From: Mesorhizobium sp. WSM4306
GTDB taxonomy: Bacteria > Pseudomonadota > Alphaproteobacteria > Rhizobiales > Rhizobiaceae
Direction of reading: 5' to 3'
Assembly: GCF_007003975.1 (NCBI RefSeq)
Contig: NZ_VFTC01000002.1
Location: 186,001-250,000, forward strand
Length of the DNA stretch: 64,000 nt
Shown here: positions 26,030-33,971 of the stretch, one piece after another
Position numbering within the stretch: position 1 is the stretch's first letter
Layout: every line of letters starts with the position of its first letter
The notes under the pieces: generated by a model
Databases searched by the model: none
What the model was told of the DNA's origin: nothing
Seen by the model: only the letters and a program-made list of their open reading frames with translations
Made by a program: the position numbers and the translations under genes

Positions 26030-26812
26030 ATGCGTATTGCACTGCGTATCGCGCTCGCCGCATCGGCTGCGCTGCTGACGCTTGGCGTCGCCCAGGCTCA
26101 GGAAACCCTGAGGATCGGCACCGAAGGCGCCTACCCACCCTTCAACAATTTGACCTCCGATGGCCAGCTCGTCGGCTTCGACATCGACATCGCCAAGGCG
26201 CTCTGCGACGAGATCAAGGTCAAGTGCACCTTCGTCGCCCAGGATTGGGACGGCATCATTCCGGCGCTGCAGGCCGGCAAGTTCGACGCTATCGTCGCCT
26301 CGATGTCGATCACGCCCGAGCGTCTGGAAAAGGTCGATTTCACGCACAAATACTACAACACGCCATCGGCGATCGCCGTGCCGAAGGACTCGACCCTCAA
26401 GGGCGTGACCAAGGAAGATTTGGCCGGCAAGACCATCGGCGTCGCAACGACGACGACGCATTTCAACTATGCCTCGAAGACTTATACGGACAGCACCATC
26501 AAGGGCTATCCGAGCAGCCCCGAGGAACAAGCCGATCTCGCCAATGGGCGTCTCGACGCGATCGAGGACGACATCGTCGTGCTGCAGCAGTTCCTGGATT
26601 CGGCTGATGGCGCCTGTTGCAAGATTCTCGGCCAGCCCTCGCCGCAGCCGGTCGAGATCTTTGGACCGGGCGCCGGCATCGCCGTGCGCAAGGGCGAGAC
26701 GGATCTGGTCAACAAGTTGAACAGCGCCATCGACGCCATCCGCGCCAACGGAAAGTACAAGGAAATCAACGACAAGTACTTCAAGTTCGACGTCTTCGGC
26801 GCCGAGTCCTGA
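26030..26812 (+). CDS. ABC transporter periplasmic binding protein, polar amino acid (Lys/Arg/ornithine-type)
   Basis: 260 residues from the ATG at 26030, preceded by AGAGAGGA. The signal peptide LRIALAASAALLTLGVAQAQ is followed by TLRIGTEGAYPPFNNLTSDGQLVGFDIDIAKALC, the family 3 solute-binding signature, and DWDGIIPALQAGKFDAIVASMSITPERLEKVDFT. It most resembles binding proteins for basic amino acids and opines (HisJ/ArtJ/OccT group). Two permease genes follow. A hairpin in the 73-base gap may let the binding protein be made in excess. Confidence 0.93.
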   Translation: MRIALRIALAASAALLTLGVAQAQETLRIGTEGAYPPFNNLTSDGQLVGFDIDIAKALCDEIKVKCTFVAQDWDGIIPALQAGKFDAIVASMSITPERLEKVDFTHKYYNTPSAIAVPKDSTLKGVTKEDLAGKTIGVATTTTHFNYASKTYTDSTIKGYPSSPEEQADLANGRLDAIEDDIVVLQQFLDSADGACCKILGQPSPQPVEIFGPGAGIAVRKGETDLVNKLNSAIDAIRANGKYKEINDKYFKFDVFGAES

Positions 26813-26828
26813 TTATCTGAAACAAGGC

Positions 26829-26849
26829 GGCAGGGGAAATTCTCCTGCC
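26829..26849 (+). promoter_or_regulatory. Stem-loop between binding-protein and permease genes
   Basis: A near-perfect inverted repeat with arms GGCAGG (26829-26834) and CCTGCC (26844-26849), extended by GGGAA/TTCT. Such structures often stabilise the upstream mRNA or cause partial termination in ABC importer operons. Confidence 0.5.
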
Positions 26850-26885
26850 ACTTTGGCCTGACAGAAGTGGAGACAAGACCCGTCA

Positions 26886-27605
26886 ATGCCAAGCCAGAAC
26901 ATATGGATACTTCTCACTTGGGGACCCGATGGCTGGATTGACGATATTGCCTATGGCGCGCTGGTCACCATCGCGCTTGCGTTGGCGACACTGCCCATCG
27001 GCCTGACGATCGGCTTTTTCGTCGCCTGGGCCAAACAATCCGAAGAACCGTCGCTGCGGCTGGCAGCCAACATCTACACCACCGTCTTCCGCGGCTTGCC
27101 GGAACTGGTGACGCTGTTCCTGTTTTTCTTCGGCGTACCAATCCTGTTGCAGCACCTCGTGCGATATTTCCAGCCAGACGCGACCATCGACGTCAACAGC
27201 TTCGTCGCCGGCATGATCGTGCTGTCGCTGATCTTTTCATCCTATGCCAGCGAGGTGTTTCTTTCAGCCTTTCGAGCCATACCGAAAGGTCAGTACGAGG
27301 GCGGCTACGCCATCGGCCTTTCGAACTGGCTGACCATGCGCAAGGTGATCTTGCCGCAACTCCTTCGCATCGCGTTTCCCGGACTTGAGAACTGCTGGCT
27401 TAGCCTGCTCAAGGATACGTCGCTGGTGTCGGTCGTCGGCCTCGCCGAGACGCTGCGCAATGCCTACACAGCCGCCCGCGTTACCAAGCACGCTTTCCTT
27501 TTTTATGGCGTTGCGGCCATGGTCTTCCTTGGTCTGGCTGTCGTTTCATCCTTTGCCACCAGCGCGATCCTGCGCTCGCTCGGCCGGCGAGAGGCGCAAC
27601 GATGA
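26886..27605 (+). CDS. Polar amino acid ABC transporter permease (HisQ/OccQ type)
   Basis: 239 residues with about five membrane helices. The N-terminal part has VFRGLPELVTLFLFFFG, the family's FRGTPLLVQ-like motif. The EAA loop reads AFRAIPKGQYEGGYAIGLSNWLTMRKVILPQLLRIAFPG. It pairs with the next gene's product to form the membrane channel. It overlaps the next gene by 4 bases (ATGA). Confidence 0.93.
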   Translation: MPSQNIWILLTWGPDGWIDDIAYGALVTIALALATLPIGLTIGFFVAWAKQSEEPSLRLAANIYTTVFRGLPELVTLFLFFFGVPILLQHLVRYFQPDATIDVNSFVAGMIVLSLIFSSYASEVFLSAFRAIPKGQYEGGYAIGLSNWLTMRKVILPQLLRIAFPGLENCWLSLLKDTSLVSVVGLAETLRNAYTAARVTKHAFLFYGVAAMVFLGLAVVSSFATSAILRSLGRREAQR

Positions 27606-28507
27606 GCATCACCGCCGCCATGGTCGAACGACCGCCACCCCGGGCGCGCGGCTGGCCGCGCAGCCGTGTCATCGGCTATGCGATGGTCGGTTTCTGGATC
27701 CTGTTCGGCCTCGGCATCGTCAGCTATCTGATCTTTGCCTGGAACGCCGACTTCTTCGCCAAATATGCCCCGGCCTATCTGAAGGGCCTGCAAACCACGC
27801 TGCTGCTGGTCTGCATATCGATGGTGCTCGGAGCGATCCTGTCGGTGCCGGTCGCTTATGGGCGCATGTCTGCCAACCGGTTCCTGTCCGGCCTAGCCTA
27901 TTGCTATGTCTATTTCTTCCGCGGCACGCCGCTGCTGGTCCAGACCTATCTGGTCTACTACGGACTGGGATCGTTCAGGGCGGAACTTGGTGCCTTGGGG
28001 ACTTACTTGCCGGTCGTCAGTGATTGGTTCCAAATTGCGCCCCACGTGAGTGTTCCGGCCGGAGTCACCATCGAGTGGTTCACCCTTTGGGATTTTTTCA
28101 AAGACGCCTTCAACTGCGGTGTGTTTGCCTTCGCACTCAACACCGCCGCCTATCAGGCCGAGATCCTGCGCGGCGCCATCGAAAGCGTGCCGAGAGGCCA
28201 GTGGGAGGGTGCTGCTTCGCTCGGCCTGCACAAATTGCAGACGCTGCGCAAGATCATCCTGCCGCAAGCGCTGATCGTCGCCTTGCGTCCCTATGGCAAC
28301 GAGTTGATCCTGATGGTCAAGGCTTCGGCCATCGTCGCCATCATCACCGTTTACGATTTGATGGGTCAGGCCAAGCTTGCCTTTGCCAATTCGTTCGACA
28401 TCCAGGCCTATATCTGGGTCGCTCTTGTCTATCTGGTGATGGTTGAAATCTTGCGCCATGGCGTTGAATGGATCGAACGCCGGATTACCATACATCTGAA
28501 GCGCTGA
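27602..28507 (+). CDS. Polar amino acid ABC transporter permease (HisM/OccM type)
   Basis: 301 residues. FFRGTPLLVQTYLVYYGLG and the EAA loop GAIESVPRGQWEGAASLGLHKLQTLRKIILPQA are clear. It is longer than usual (about 235) because of an N-terminal extension and a periplasmic insert around SDWFQIAPHVSVPAG. No ATP-binding subunit gene follows; the next gene is an unrelated dehydrogenase. The ATPase must be supplied from elsewhere. Confidence 0.93.
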   Translation: MSITAAMVERPPPRARGWPRSRVIGYAMVGFWILFGLGIVSYLIFAWNADFFAKYAPAYLKGLQTTLLLVCISMVLGAILSVPVAYGRMSANRFLSGLAYCYVYFFRGTPLLVQTYLVYYGLGSFRAELGALGTYLPVVSDWFQIAPHVSVPAGVTIEWFTLWDFFKDAFNCGVFAFALNTAAYQAEILRGAIESVPRGQWEGAASLGLHKLQTLRKIILPQALIVALRPYGNELILMVKASAIVAIITVYDLMGQAKLAFANSFDIQAYIWVALVYLVMVEILRHGVEWIERRITIHLKR

Positions 28508-28526
28508 CTGGTCGGCTGTACCAGTC
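28506..28526 (+). terminator. Stem-loop at the end of the ABC operon
   Basis: GACTGGT (28506-28512) pairs with ACCAGTC (28520-28526), overlapping the permease stop codon. There is no T run. Probably a 3' stabiliser or weak terminator. Confidence 0.45.
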
Positions 28527-28611
28527 GATCGGCTCATGCGCGTCTTGACGAATTGCGCGCAGAGCCTAGAGCTTGCGCGGACAATTTCGCTTCCATCTGA
28601 AGGGCAAACCT

Positions 28612-29481
28612 ATGGCATCTGTGGCATTTCTCGGTCTTGGCGTGATGGGCTATCCCATGGCCGGGCACCTCAAGAACAAAGGCGGCCACGACATCACGGT
28701 ATACAACCGCACCGCGGCGAAGGCCGAGCAATGGGTGGCCCAGCATGGCGGCAAGCTTGCTTTGACGCCGGCCGAGGCCGCCGAGGGCAAGGATTTCGTG
28801 TTCTCCTGCGTCGGCAATGACGACGATCTGCGCTCGGTGACGACCGGGGCCAAAGGCGCCTTTTCCGCGATGAAGAAAGGTTCGGTGTTCATCGACAACA
28901 CCACCGCCTCGGCCGAGGTGGCGCGAGAACTGGCCGACGCCGCGCAAAACGCCGGCTTTTCCTTCCTTGATGCGCCGGTCTCCGGCGGCCAGGCGGGCGC
29001 GGAAAACGGCGTGCTGACCGTCATGGTCGGCGGTGAGCAGGACGCCTACGACAAGGCCAGACCGGTCATCGACGCCTTTGCCCGCATGGTCGGGCTGATG
29101 GGACCGTCGGGTGCGGGTCAGCTTACCAAGATGATCAACCAGATCACCATTGCCGGGCTGGTGCAGGGACTGGCCGAAGGCATCCATTTCGGCAAGAAGG
29201 CCGGGCTCGACATCGAGAAGGTCATCGAGGTGATCTCCAAGGGTGCTGCCGGTTCCTGGCAGATGGAAAACCGCCACAAGACGATGAATGCCGGCAAATA
29301 TGATTTCGGTTTTGCCGTCGACTGGATGCGCAAGGATCTCGGCATCTGCCTTGATGAAGCCGACCGCAATGGCGCCAAACTGCCGGTGACCGCCCTCGTC
29401 GACCAGTTCTACAAGGATGTACAGGCGATGGGCGGCAAGCGCTGGGATACCTCGTCCTTGCTGGCGCGCCTGGAAAAATAG
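28612..29481 (+). CDS. 3-hydroxyisobutyrate dehydrogenase-family oxidoreductase
   Basis: 289 residues from the ATG at 28612, preceded by AAGGG. The NAD-binding fold starts VAFLGLGVMGYPMAGHL. DAPVSGGQAGAENGVLTVMVGG is the substrate-binding signature of the beta-hydroxyacid dehydrogenases, and GQLTKMINQ carries the catalytic Lys. It oxidises a short 3-hydroxyacid, such as 3-hydroxyisobutyrate or tartronate semialdehyde; which one cannot be told. It is 5 bases from the AlkD-like gene downstream. Confidence 0.92.
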   Translation: MASVAFLGLGVMGYPMAGHLKNKGGHDITVYNRTAAKAEQWVAQHGGKLALTPAEAAEGKDFVFSCVGNDDDLRSVTTGAKGAFSAMKKGSVFIDNTTASAEVARELADAAQNAGFSFLDAPVSGGQAGAENGVLTVMVGGEQDAYDKARPVIDAFARMVGLMGPSGAGQLTKMINQITIAGLVQGLAEGIHFGKKAGLDIEKVIEVISKGAAGSWQMENRHKTMNAGKYDFGFAVDWMRKDLGICLDEADRNGAKLPVTALVDQFYKDVQAMGGKRWDTSSLLARLEK

Positions 29482-29486
29482 GCGGG

Positions 29487-30191
29487 ATGGTCGAGCTATC
29501 GCCCCAATCCAGCGCCGACGACATCGTCGCGCATTTGCGGTCGATCGGCTCGGAGGACAATCGCCGCGGCATGCTGCGCTACGGCATCAAGATCGAACGC
29601 GCGCTCGGCATCTCGCACGGCATGCAGCGGCAGATCGCCAGGAAGATCAAGCGCAACCACGAGCGCGCCTTCGAGCTCTGGCAGACCGGCATCATGGAGG
29701 CGCAGTTCATCGCTTCCGTCACGGCCGACCCGAAGCGCTTTTCCGCAGACGATGCAAGGCGATGGGCGGCGTCTTTCGATTCCTGGGATATCGTTGACGG
29801 CGTCTCCGATCTCTTCGTCGACACGGACGCCTGGAAGGAACTGATCGAAGAGTTCGCAGCGGACGAGCGGGAGTTCGTTCGACGCACGGCCTTTGCCATG
29901 ATGGCCTGGTCCGTCGTGCACCGGAAGCAAGAGCCGGTAGCGACCTTCCTCGGCTTCCTGCCGATCATCGAAGCGCATGCCACCGACAGCCGCAATTTCG
30001 TGAAGAAGGCGGTAAACTGGGCGCTTCGTTCGATCGGCAAGCGATCGGTGGAGATGCACGGCGCTGCCCTTGCCGTGGCCGAACGCCTGGCGCAGTCGAC
30101 CGACAAGACGGCGCGCTGGAACGGCAAGGATGCAGTCCGGGAGCTGACCAATGCCAAAACGCTCGAGCGGATCGCCGCCAGAAAGGCCTGA
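29487..30191 (+). CDS. AlkD-like DNA alkylation repair protein
   Basis: 234 residues, all helical, consistent with the HEAT-like repeats of AlkD glycosylases. Recognisable are LRYGIKIERALGISHGMQRQIARKIKRNHERAFELWQTG, ARRWAASFDSWDIVDGVSDLFV and EREFVRRTAFAMMAWSVVHRK, then NFVKKAVNWALRSIGKRS. These match the family's WD and NW signatures. It would remove N3/N7-alkylated bases. The end overlaps the next gene by 41 bases. Confidence 0.85.
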   Translation: MVELSPQSSADDIVAHLRSIGSEDNRRGMLRYGIKIERALGISHGMQRQIARKIKRNHERAFELWQTGIMEAQFIASVTADPKRFSADDARRWAASFDSWDIVDGVSDLFVDTDAWKELIEEFAADEREFVRRTAFAMMAWSVVHRKQEPVATFLGFLPIIEAHATDSRNFVKKAVNWALRSIGKRSVEMHGAALAVAERLAQSTDKTARWNGKDAVRELTNAKTLERIAARKA

Positions 30192-30729
30192 TCTCGCGAA
30201 ACTCCGGTTCACTGAGGTGACGCGGAAAACCCACGCCGATTTCGAAAACCTGTTCGAAGCGCCGGGCGGACCGAAATATTGCTGGTGCATGGCCTGGCGC
30301 CATTCCAGCCGCGAGCATGTCGAGAACGATGAGAAGAAGCGCATGATGATGGCGTCTATCGAGGCCGGTACGCCGGTCGGCATCCTGGCCGAACTCGATG
30401 GCAAGACCATTGGCTGGTGTTCGGTCGCGCCGCGCCAGACCTACCGCAAACTGTCGCCCGGACAAGACGATGGCGAGACCGGCATCTGGTCGATCGTCTG
30501 CTTTTATGTGCCGAGGGCGCTGCGCGGCGGCGGTCTGGCGGCAGCGTTGCTTGACGCGGCCGTCGACCATGCCTTCGCCAAGGGCGCCAAGACGATCGAG
30601 GCCTACCCCATCGACCAGGCCTCGCCGAGCTACCGCTTCATGGGATTTCGCGACATGTTCACCGCTCGCGGCTTCCACGAGATCGGCATGGCCGGCTCTC
30701 GCAGACATGTGATGCGGCTCGAGCGTTGA
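30151..30729 (+). CDS. GNAT-family N-acetyltransferase
   Basis: 192 residues. The acetyl-CoA site reads VCFYVPRALRGGGLAAALLDAAVDHAFAKGAKTIEAYP, a GNAT motif A with RGGGLA in place of RGxGxA. N-terminal YCWCMAWRHSS is a Cys/Trp-rich feature common in this subgroup. The acceptor is unknown. The start overlaps the alkD-like gene by 41 bases, so the two are probably translated from one mRNA; a later start (for example near the first LRFTEVTRKT) cannot be excluded. Confidence 0.85.
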   Translation: MPKRSSGSPPERPDLAKLRFTEVTRKTHADFENLFEAPGGPKYCWCMAWRHSSREHVENDEKKRMMMASIEAGTPVGILAELDGKTIGWCSVAPRQTYRKLSPGQDDGETGIWSIVCFYVPRALRGGGLAAALLDAAVDHAFAKGAKTIEAYPIDQASPSYRFMGFRDMFTARGFHEIGMAGSRRHVMRLER

Positions 30730-30776
30730 CGCAATCGGCCACGGCGTCTTTACTCCCAGCACGAAGGAAGCGGCCA

Positions 30777-31346
30777 ATGAGCAATCCTCTCAAATCGACC
30801 CTGGCGCTCGCAACCATGTTGCTGGCATCCACTGCGTTCGATGCCTCGGCGCAAACCGCGCATATCTTCTGGAAGGATCTGCGGCCGGCGACGCAGGCGG
30901 TGGCCGAAGATGCCAACCTGCCGATGATCGCGGCAAAACTGCCCGATCATGGCGAAACACTGTCGCTCAACCTGCAGGACAAAACGATACAATTAGCCGG
31001 CTATGCATTGCCGGTCGACCGCGACGGCGACTTCGTCTACCAGTTCCTGCTCGTGCCGTGGACAGGCGCCTGCAGCCACATGCCGACGCCGCCGCCGAAC
31101 CAGATCGTGCTGGTCACGCCGGCCCGTCCCTTCAAGATGCTAGAAGCCTATCAGGCGGTCGCCGTCACCGGCGCCTTGCAGCCCGGCATGGAGAAGAGCC
31201 AGCTCTTCATTCTCGACGGCGTCAGCACCATCCAGTCGGGCTATACCGTGCGCAAAGCCGAGGTGGTGGCTGTCGACAACGTGCCGGATACGATCACGCT
31301 GCCGGTCAACTCGCCCTGGACTTTTCTCAACAAAAAGAAGAACTAG
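30777..31346 (+). CDS. Periplasmic DUF3299-like protein
   Basis: 189 residues from the ATG at 30777. The signal peptide is LKSTLALATMLLASTAFDASAQ. The mature protein has IQLAGYALPVDRDGDFVYQFLLVPWTGACSHMPTPPPNQIVLV, the core pattern of DUF3299 proteins. The CSHMPTPPPNQ segment could bind a metal. The function is unknown, and it sits alone downstream of the acetyltransferase gene. Confidence 0.8.
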   Translation: MSNPLKSTLALATMLLASTAFDASAQTAHIFWKDLRPATQAVAEDANLPMIAAKLPDHGETLSLNLQDKTIQLAGYALPVDRDGDFVYQFLLVPWTGACSHMPTPPPNQIVLVTPARPFKMLEAYQAVAVTGALQPGMEKSQLFILDGVSTIQSGYTVRKAEVVAVDNVPDTITLPVNSPWTFLNKKKN

Positions 31347-31357
31347 CGGGCTGAGTC

Positions 31358-31849
31358 TTAAGCGGCGTTGGCCCCGGATTCCTTGTCCAGCACCATGTAG
31401 TCGAGCGGCATTTCGGTCGTGTATTTGATCTGCTCCATGGCGAAGGACGACGACACGTCGCGGATCTCGATCTTGGCGATCAGCCGCTTGTAGAAGGCGT
31501 CGTAGGCGGCGATGTCGGGCACAACCACGCGCAGGAGATAATCGACGTCGCCACTCATGCGGTAGAACTCGACCACCTCAGGAAATTCCTGGATGACTTC
31601 GGAGAACCGCCGCAGCCATTCATGGCTGTGCGAATTGGTGCGGATCGACACGAAGACGGTGACGCGCACATTGACCTTTTCGTGGTCGAGAATGGCGACG
31701 CGCCGCTTGATGACACCCTCTTCCTCGAGCTTCTGGATGCGCCGCCAGCACGGCGTCGTCGACAGGCCGACCTTCTTGGCGACATCGGCAACCGCGAGCG
31801 TCGCGTCCTCCTGCAGGAGGCGGAGAATTTTTCTGTCGAGGCGATCCAT
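31358..31849 (-). CDS. Lrp/AsnC-family transcription regulator
   Basis: 163 residues from an ATG after GGGAG. The N-terminal helix-turn-helix DRKILRLLQEDATLAVADVAKKVGLSTTPCWRRIQKLEEEGVIKRR is typical. The C-terminal RAM domain has VVEFYRMSGDVDYLLRVVVPDIAAYDAFYKRLI, with the usual G-x-D-Y ligand loop. It would sense an amino acid. No target gene is obvious next to it. Confidence 0.94.
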   Translation of the reverse strand: MDRLDRKILRLLQEDATLAVADVAKKVGLSTTPCWRRIQKLEEEGVIKRRVAILDHEKVNVRVTVFVSIRTNSHSHEWLRRFSEVIQEFPEVVEFYRMSGDVDYLLRVVVPDIAAYDAFYKRLIAKIEIRDVSSSFAMEQIKYTTEMPLDYMVLDKESGANAA

Positions 31850-31982
31850 TGAGATGCTCCCTGGTGCATGCCGCGTTCCCTCGGGCGCGACGCGCTTTGG
31901 GAATAGATTGGCTATACTCCTTCTTATTGTGGCCTTTCACAAGAAAGAAATTCTGCCGAATGGCATAAAAGCGAGTGATATC

Positions 31983-32001
31983 TTGCTTAAAGCTTAAGCA
32001 A
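31983..32001 (-). terminator. Small hairpin over the stop codon of the uracil-DNA glycosylase gene
   Basis: TTGCTTAA-AGC-TTAAGCAA, an 8-bp A/T-rich stem that includes the stop codon at 31994-31996. Weak as a terminator because no T run follows on the minus strand. Confidence 0.35.
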
Positions 32002-32611
32002 TGCGATAGCGGATTTCCGATCTCAGGAAGGGCAGCAAATCCATTTCAAACCATGGATTCTGCTTCAGCCAGCCGGAGTTGCGCCAGGAAGGATGCGGCA
32101 GCGGCAGCACTTTCGGGCTGGCCGGCGTATTCCAGCTGGCGCGCCAGTCCCTCACGGTTTCGGTCAGCGAAGGTCGCCTTGCTTCACCCATATGCCAGGA
32201 CTGCGCGTAGGAGCCGATGGTCAGAACCAGATCGATCTGCGGCATCAACGCCATCAGCGGCCCGCGCCAGGCCGGCGCGCATTCGCGGCGCGGCGGCAGG
32301 TCGCCGCCCTTGGCGTCCTGGCCGGGAAAGCAGAACCCCATCGGCACGATGGCGAATTTCTCCGTGTCGTAGAATTCCTCCGCGCTGACACCCAACCAGC
32401 TTCGCAAGCGGTCGCCGGACGCGTCGGTGAACGGCATGCCGGACAAATGCACCTTGGTGCCCGGCGCCTGGCCGGCGAGCAGGATGCGGGCGCTGGATGA
32501 CGGCAGCAGCACCGGGCGCGGCTCATGCGGCAGCGGCCGGCCGAGCGGATTGTCGACGCAGATGCGGCAGGCGCGGACCTTTGCCGTCAGGCGTTCGAGG
32601 TCTGCATCCAT
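31994..32611 (-). CDS. Fe-S uracil-DNA glycosylase superfamily protein
   Basis: 205 residues. Motif A is GQAPGTKVHLSGMPFTDASGD and motif B is PHPSWRNSGW, as in the UDG superfamily. Four Cys are spaced as in the 4Fe-4S families 4/5: Cys15 and Cys18 (ACRIC), then GFCFPG and RRECAP, giving Cx2C ... Cx16C. It probably excises uracil or another deaminated base. It starts one base after the stop of the upstream GST gene on the same strand, so the two are likely co-transcribed. Confidence 0.88.
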   Translation of the reverse strand: MDADLERLTAKVRACRICVDNPLGRPLPHEPRPVLLPSSSARILLAGQAPGTKVHLSGMPFTDASGDRLRSWLGVSAEEFYDTEKFAIVPMGFCFPGQDAKGGDLPPRRECAPAWRGPLMALMPQIDLVLTIGSYAQSWHMGEARRPSLTETVRDWRASWNTPASPKVLPLPHPSWRNSGWLKQNPWFEMDLLPFLRSEIRYRIA

Positions 32612-32612
32612 C

Positions 32613-33224
32613 TCAGGCGGAGGCGCTCGGCCGGCTCGAGACGGCGCTGTACCAGCGCAGCACGTTGGCGCACTCGTCCGGTACCTTGATGCGCGCCGGT
32701 TTCATGAAATCGATGGCGATCATCCCGGTGATATCGGCGATCGAATAGGTGTCGCCGGCGGTGAATTCCCGGTTTGCCAGTTCGGTGTCGAGCAGGTTCA
32801 GGAATTCGACCGCTTTCGCCTTGTTGGCCTCGCCCCATTCGGGGATCTGCGGAATTTCCCACTCCTTCATTGCCGGATGGATGTGGCGAAAGGCCTGAGC
32901 GACGCAACTGAGCAGATTGAACTCCATGCGCCTTTGCCACATCTCGACCTTGGCCTTGCCGAGCGCGCCTTGCCCGAACAGCGCCGGCTCTGGCTGCAAT
33001 TCCTCGAAATAGCGACAGATGGCAACGGATTCGGTGAGGATGCTGCCGTCGTCGAGCTCAAGCACCGGCAGCCGCTGCAGCGGGTTGCGCGAGCTGACCG
33101 GCTCCTGCTTGTGACCCATTGCGCCCATGTCGACCGGCACTAGCGGCACCTCGATGCCTTTCTCGGCGAGGAAGACCCGGACACGCCGCGGATTGGGAGC
33201 GCGGCCACCGTCGAACAGTTTCAT
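32613..33224 (-). CDS. Glutathione S-transferase family protein
   Basis: 203 residues; ATG after GGGAGG. The N-terminal thioredoxin-like domain reads MKLFDGGRAPNPRRVRVFLAEKGIEV, with RLPVLELDDGSILTESVAICRYFEE as the glutathione-binding cis-Pro and ES motif. The C-terminal helical domain has FTAGDTYSIADITGMIAIDF. It is a detoxification or reductase-type GST with unknown substrate, and is upstream of a uracil-DNA glycosylase gene. Confidence 0.92.
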   Translation of the reverse strand: MKLFDGGRAPNPRRVRVFLAEKGIEVPLVPVDMGAMGHKQEPVSSRNPLQRLPVLELDDGSILTESVAICRYFEELQPEPALFGQGALGKAKVEMWQRRMEFNLLSCVAQAFRHIHPAMKEWEIPQIPEWGEANKAKAVEFLNLLDTELANREFTAGDTYSIADITGMIAIDFMKPARIKVPDECANVLRWYSAVSSRPSASA

Positions 33225-33272
33225 CTCAATCCTCCCGATCTTGCTGGCAGACTATAGGACACGGCGCGCTTC

Positions 33273-33896
33273 TCATCGGAAGCGAAAGATTTCGCGCAAG
33301 GCGTCATCGAGCGAAGCCAGCGTGCCGTGCCGTCTTTCGACCGGGCCTTGATGGTGGCTTTCGCGCCAGTCCTGCGGCGCGTCAAAGGTGCCGGCCCAGA
33401 TCCCGGCCTTATCGGCGCGGGCAACGGCCTGCTCGGTTTCGTAGTCGCCGTAGGCAATGGCCCAGCCGGCCTCGACCTGGGCCCGGTTGAGGTCCTTGCC
33501 GCCGGCCTTGCAGTCGCCGAGCAGGCGGCCGTAGCGGTCGCGCTGCCAGCCGCTGCAGGTCACCGGATTGCTGGATATCAGCCGCACCAGCGCCTGGCGC
33601 GCCAGCCTCCCGCAGGCATAGTCGGCGCCGTCCTTGCGGCATATCTGCTGGTATTCCGGAGCATCGATGCCGCGCATGCGGATGCGTTCAGTGCCAAGGC
33701 TCAGCGAATCGCCGTCATTGACGATCGCGGCGCCCTCCGCCTTGCGCGTCTCGAAGCGGTCGAGGCGCGCGGCGACCAGGATCAGCAGGCCCAGCACGAG
33801 AACGGTCAGCGCGTAATCCAGCAATCTGCGCCACAGGCTTCGCGGCGGTGGCGGATAGTATCGCCGGCGCGGCCTTGGCGACCACGAACGCCTCAT
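33273..33896 (-). CDS. Membrane-anchored thermonuclease-like (SNase) protein
   Basis: 207 residues. A basic N-terminus (RRSWSPRPRRRYYPPPPRS) is followed by one membrane helix (LDYALTVLVLGLLILVAARL). The rest is a staphylococcal-nuclease domain: VNDGDSLSLGTERIRMRGIDAPE with the first Arg and Asp of the site, then CSGWQRDRYGRLLGDCKAGGKDLNRAQVEAGWAIAY. The nuclease domain would face the periplasm. Calcium-dependent nucleic acid cleavage is likely but not certain. Confidence 0.87.
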   Translation of the reverse strand: MRRSWSPRPRRRYYPPPPRSLWRRLLDYALTVLVLGLLILVAARLDRFETRKAEGAAIVNDGDSLSLGTERIRMRGIDAPEYQQICRKDGADYACGRLARQALVRLISSNPVTCSGWQRDRYGRLLGDCKAGGKDLNRAQVEAGWAIAYGDYETEQAVARADKAGIWAGTFDAPQDWRESHHQGPVERRHGTLASLDDALREIFRFR

Positions 33897-33971
33897 ATGG
33901 CAAACAGTCTCTTAATCATTCGAACGTAGCTTAACGAATTGAGATCGCTGCGCGCATAAATTGAAGTTTCC

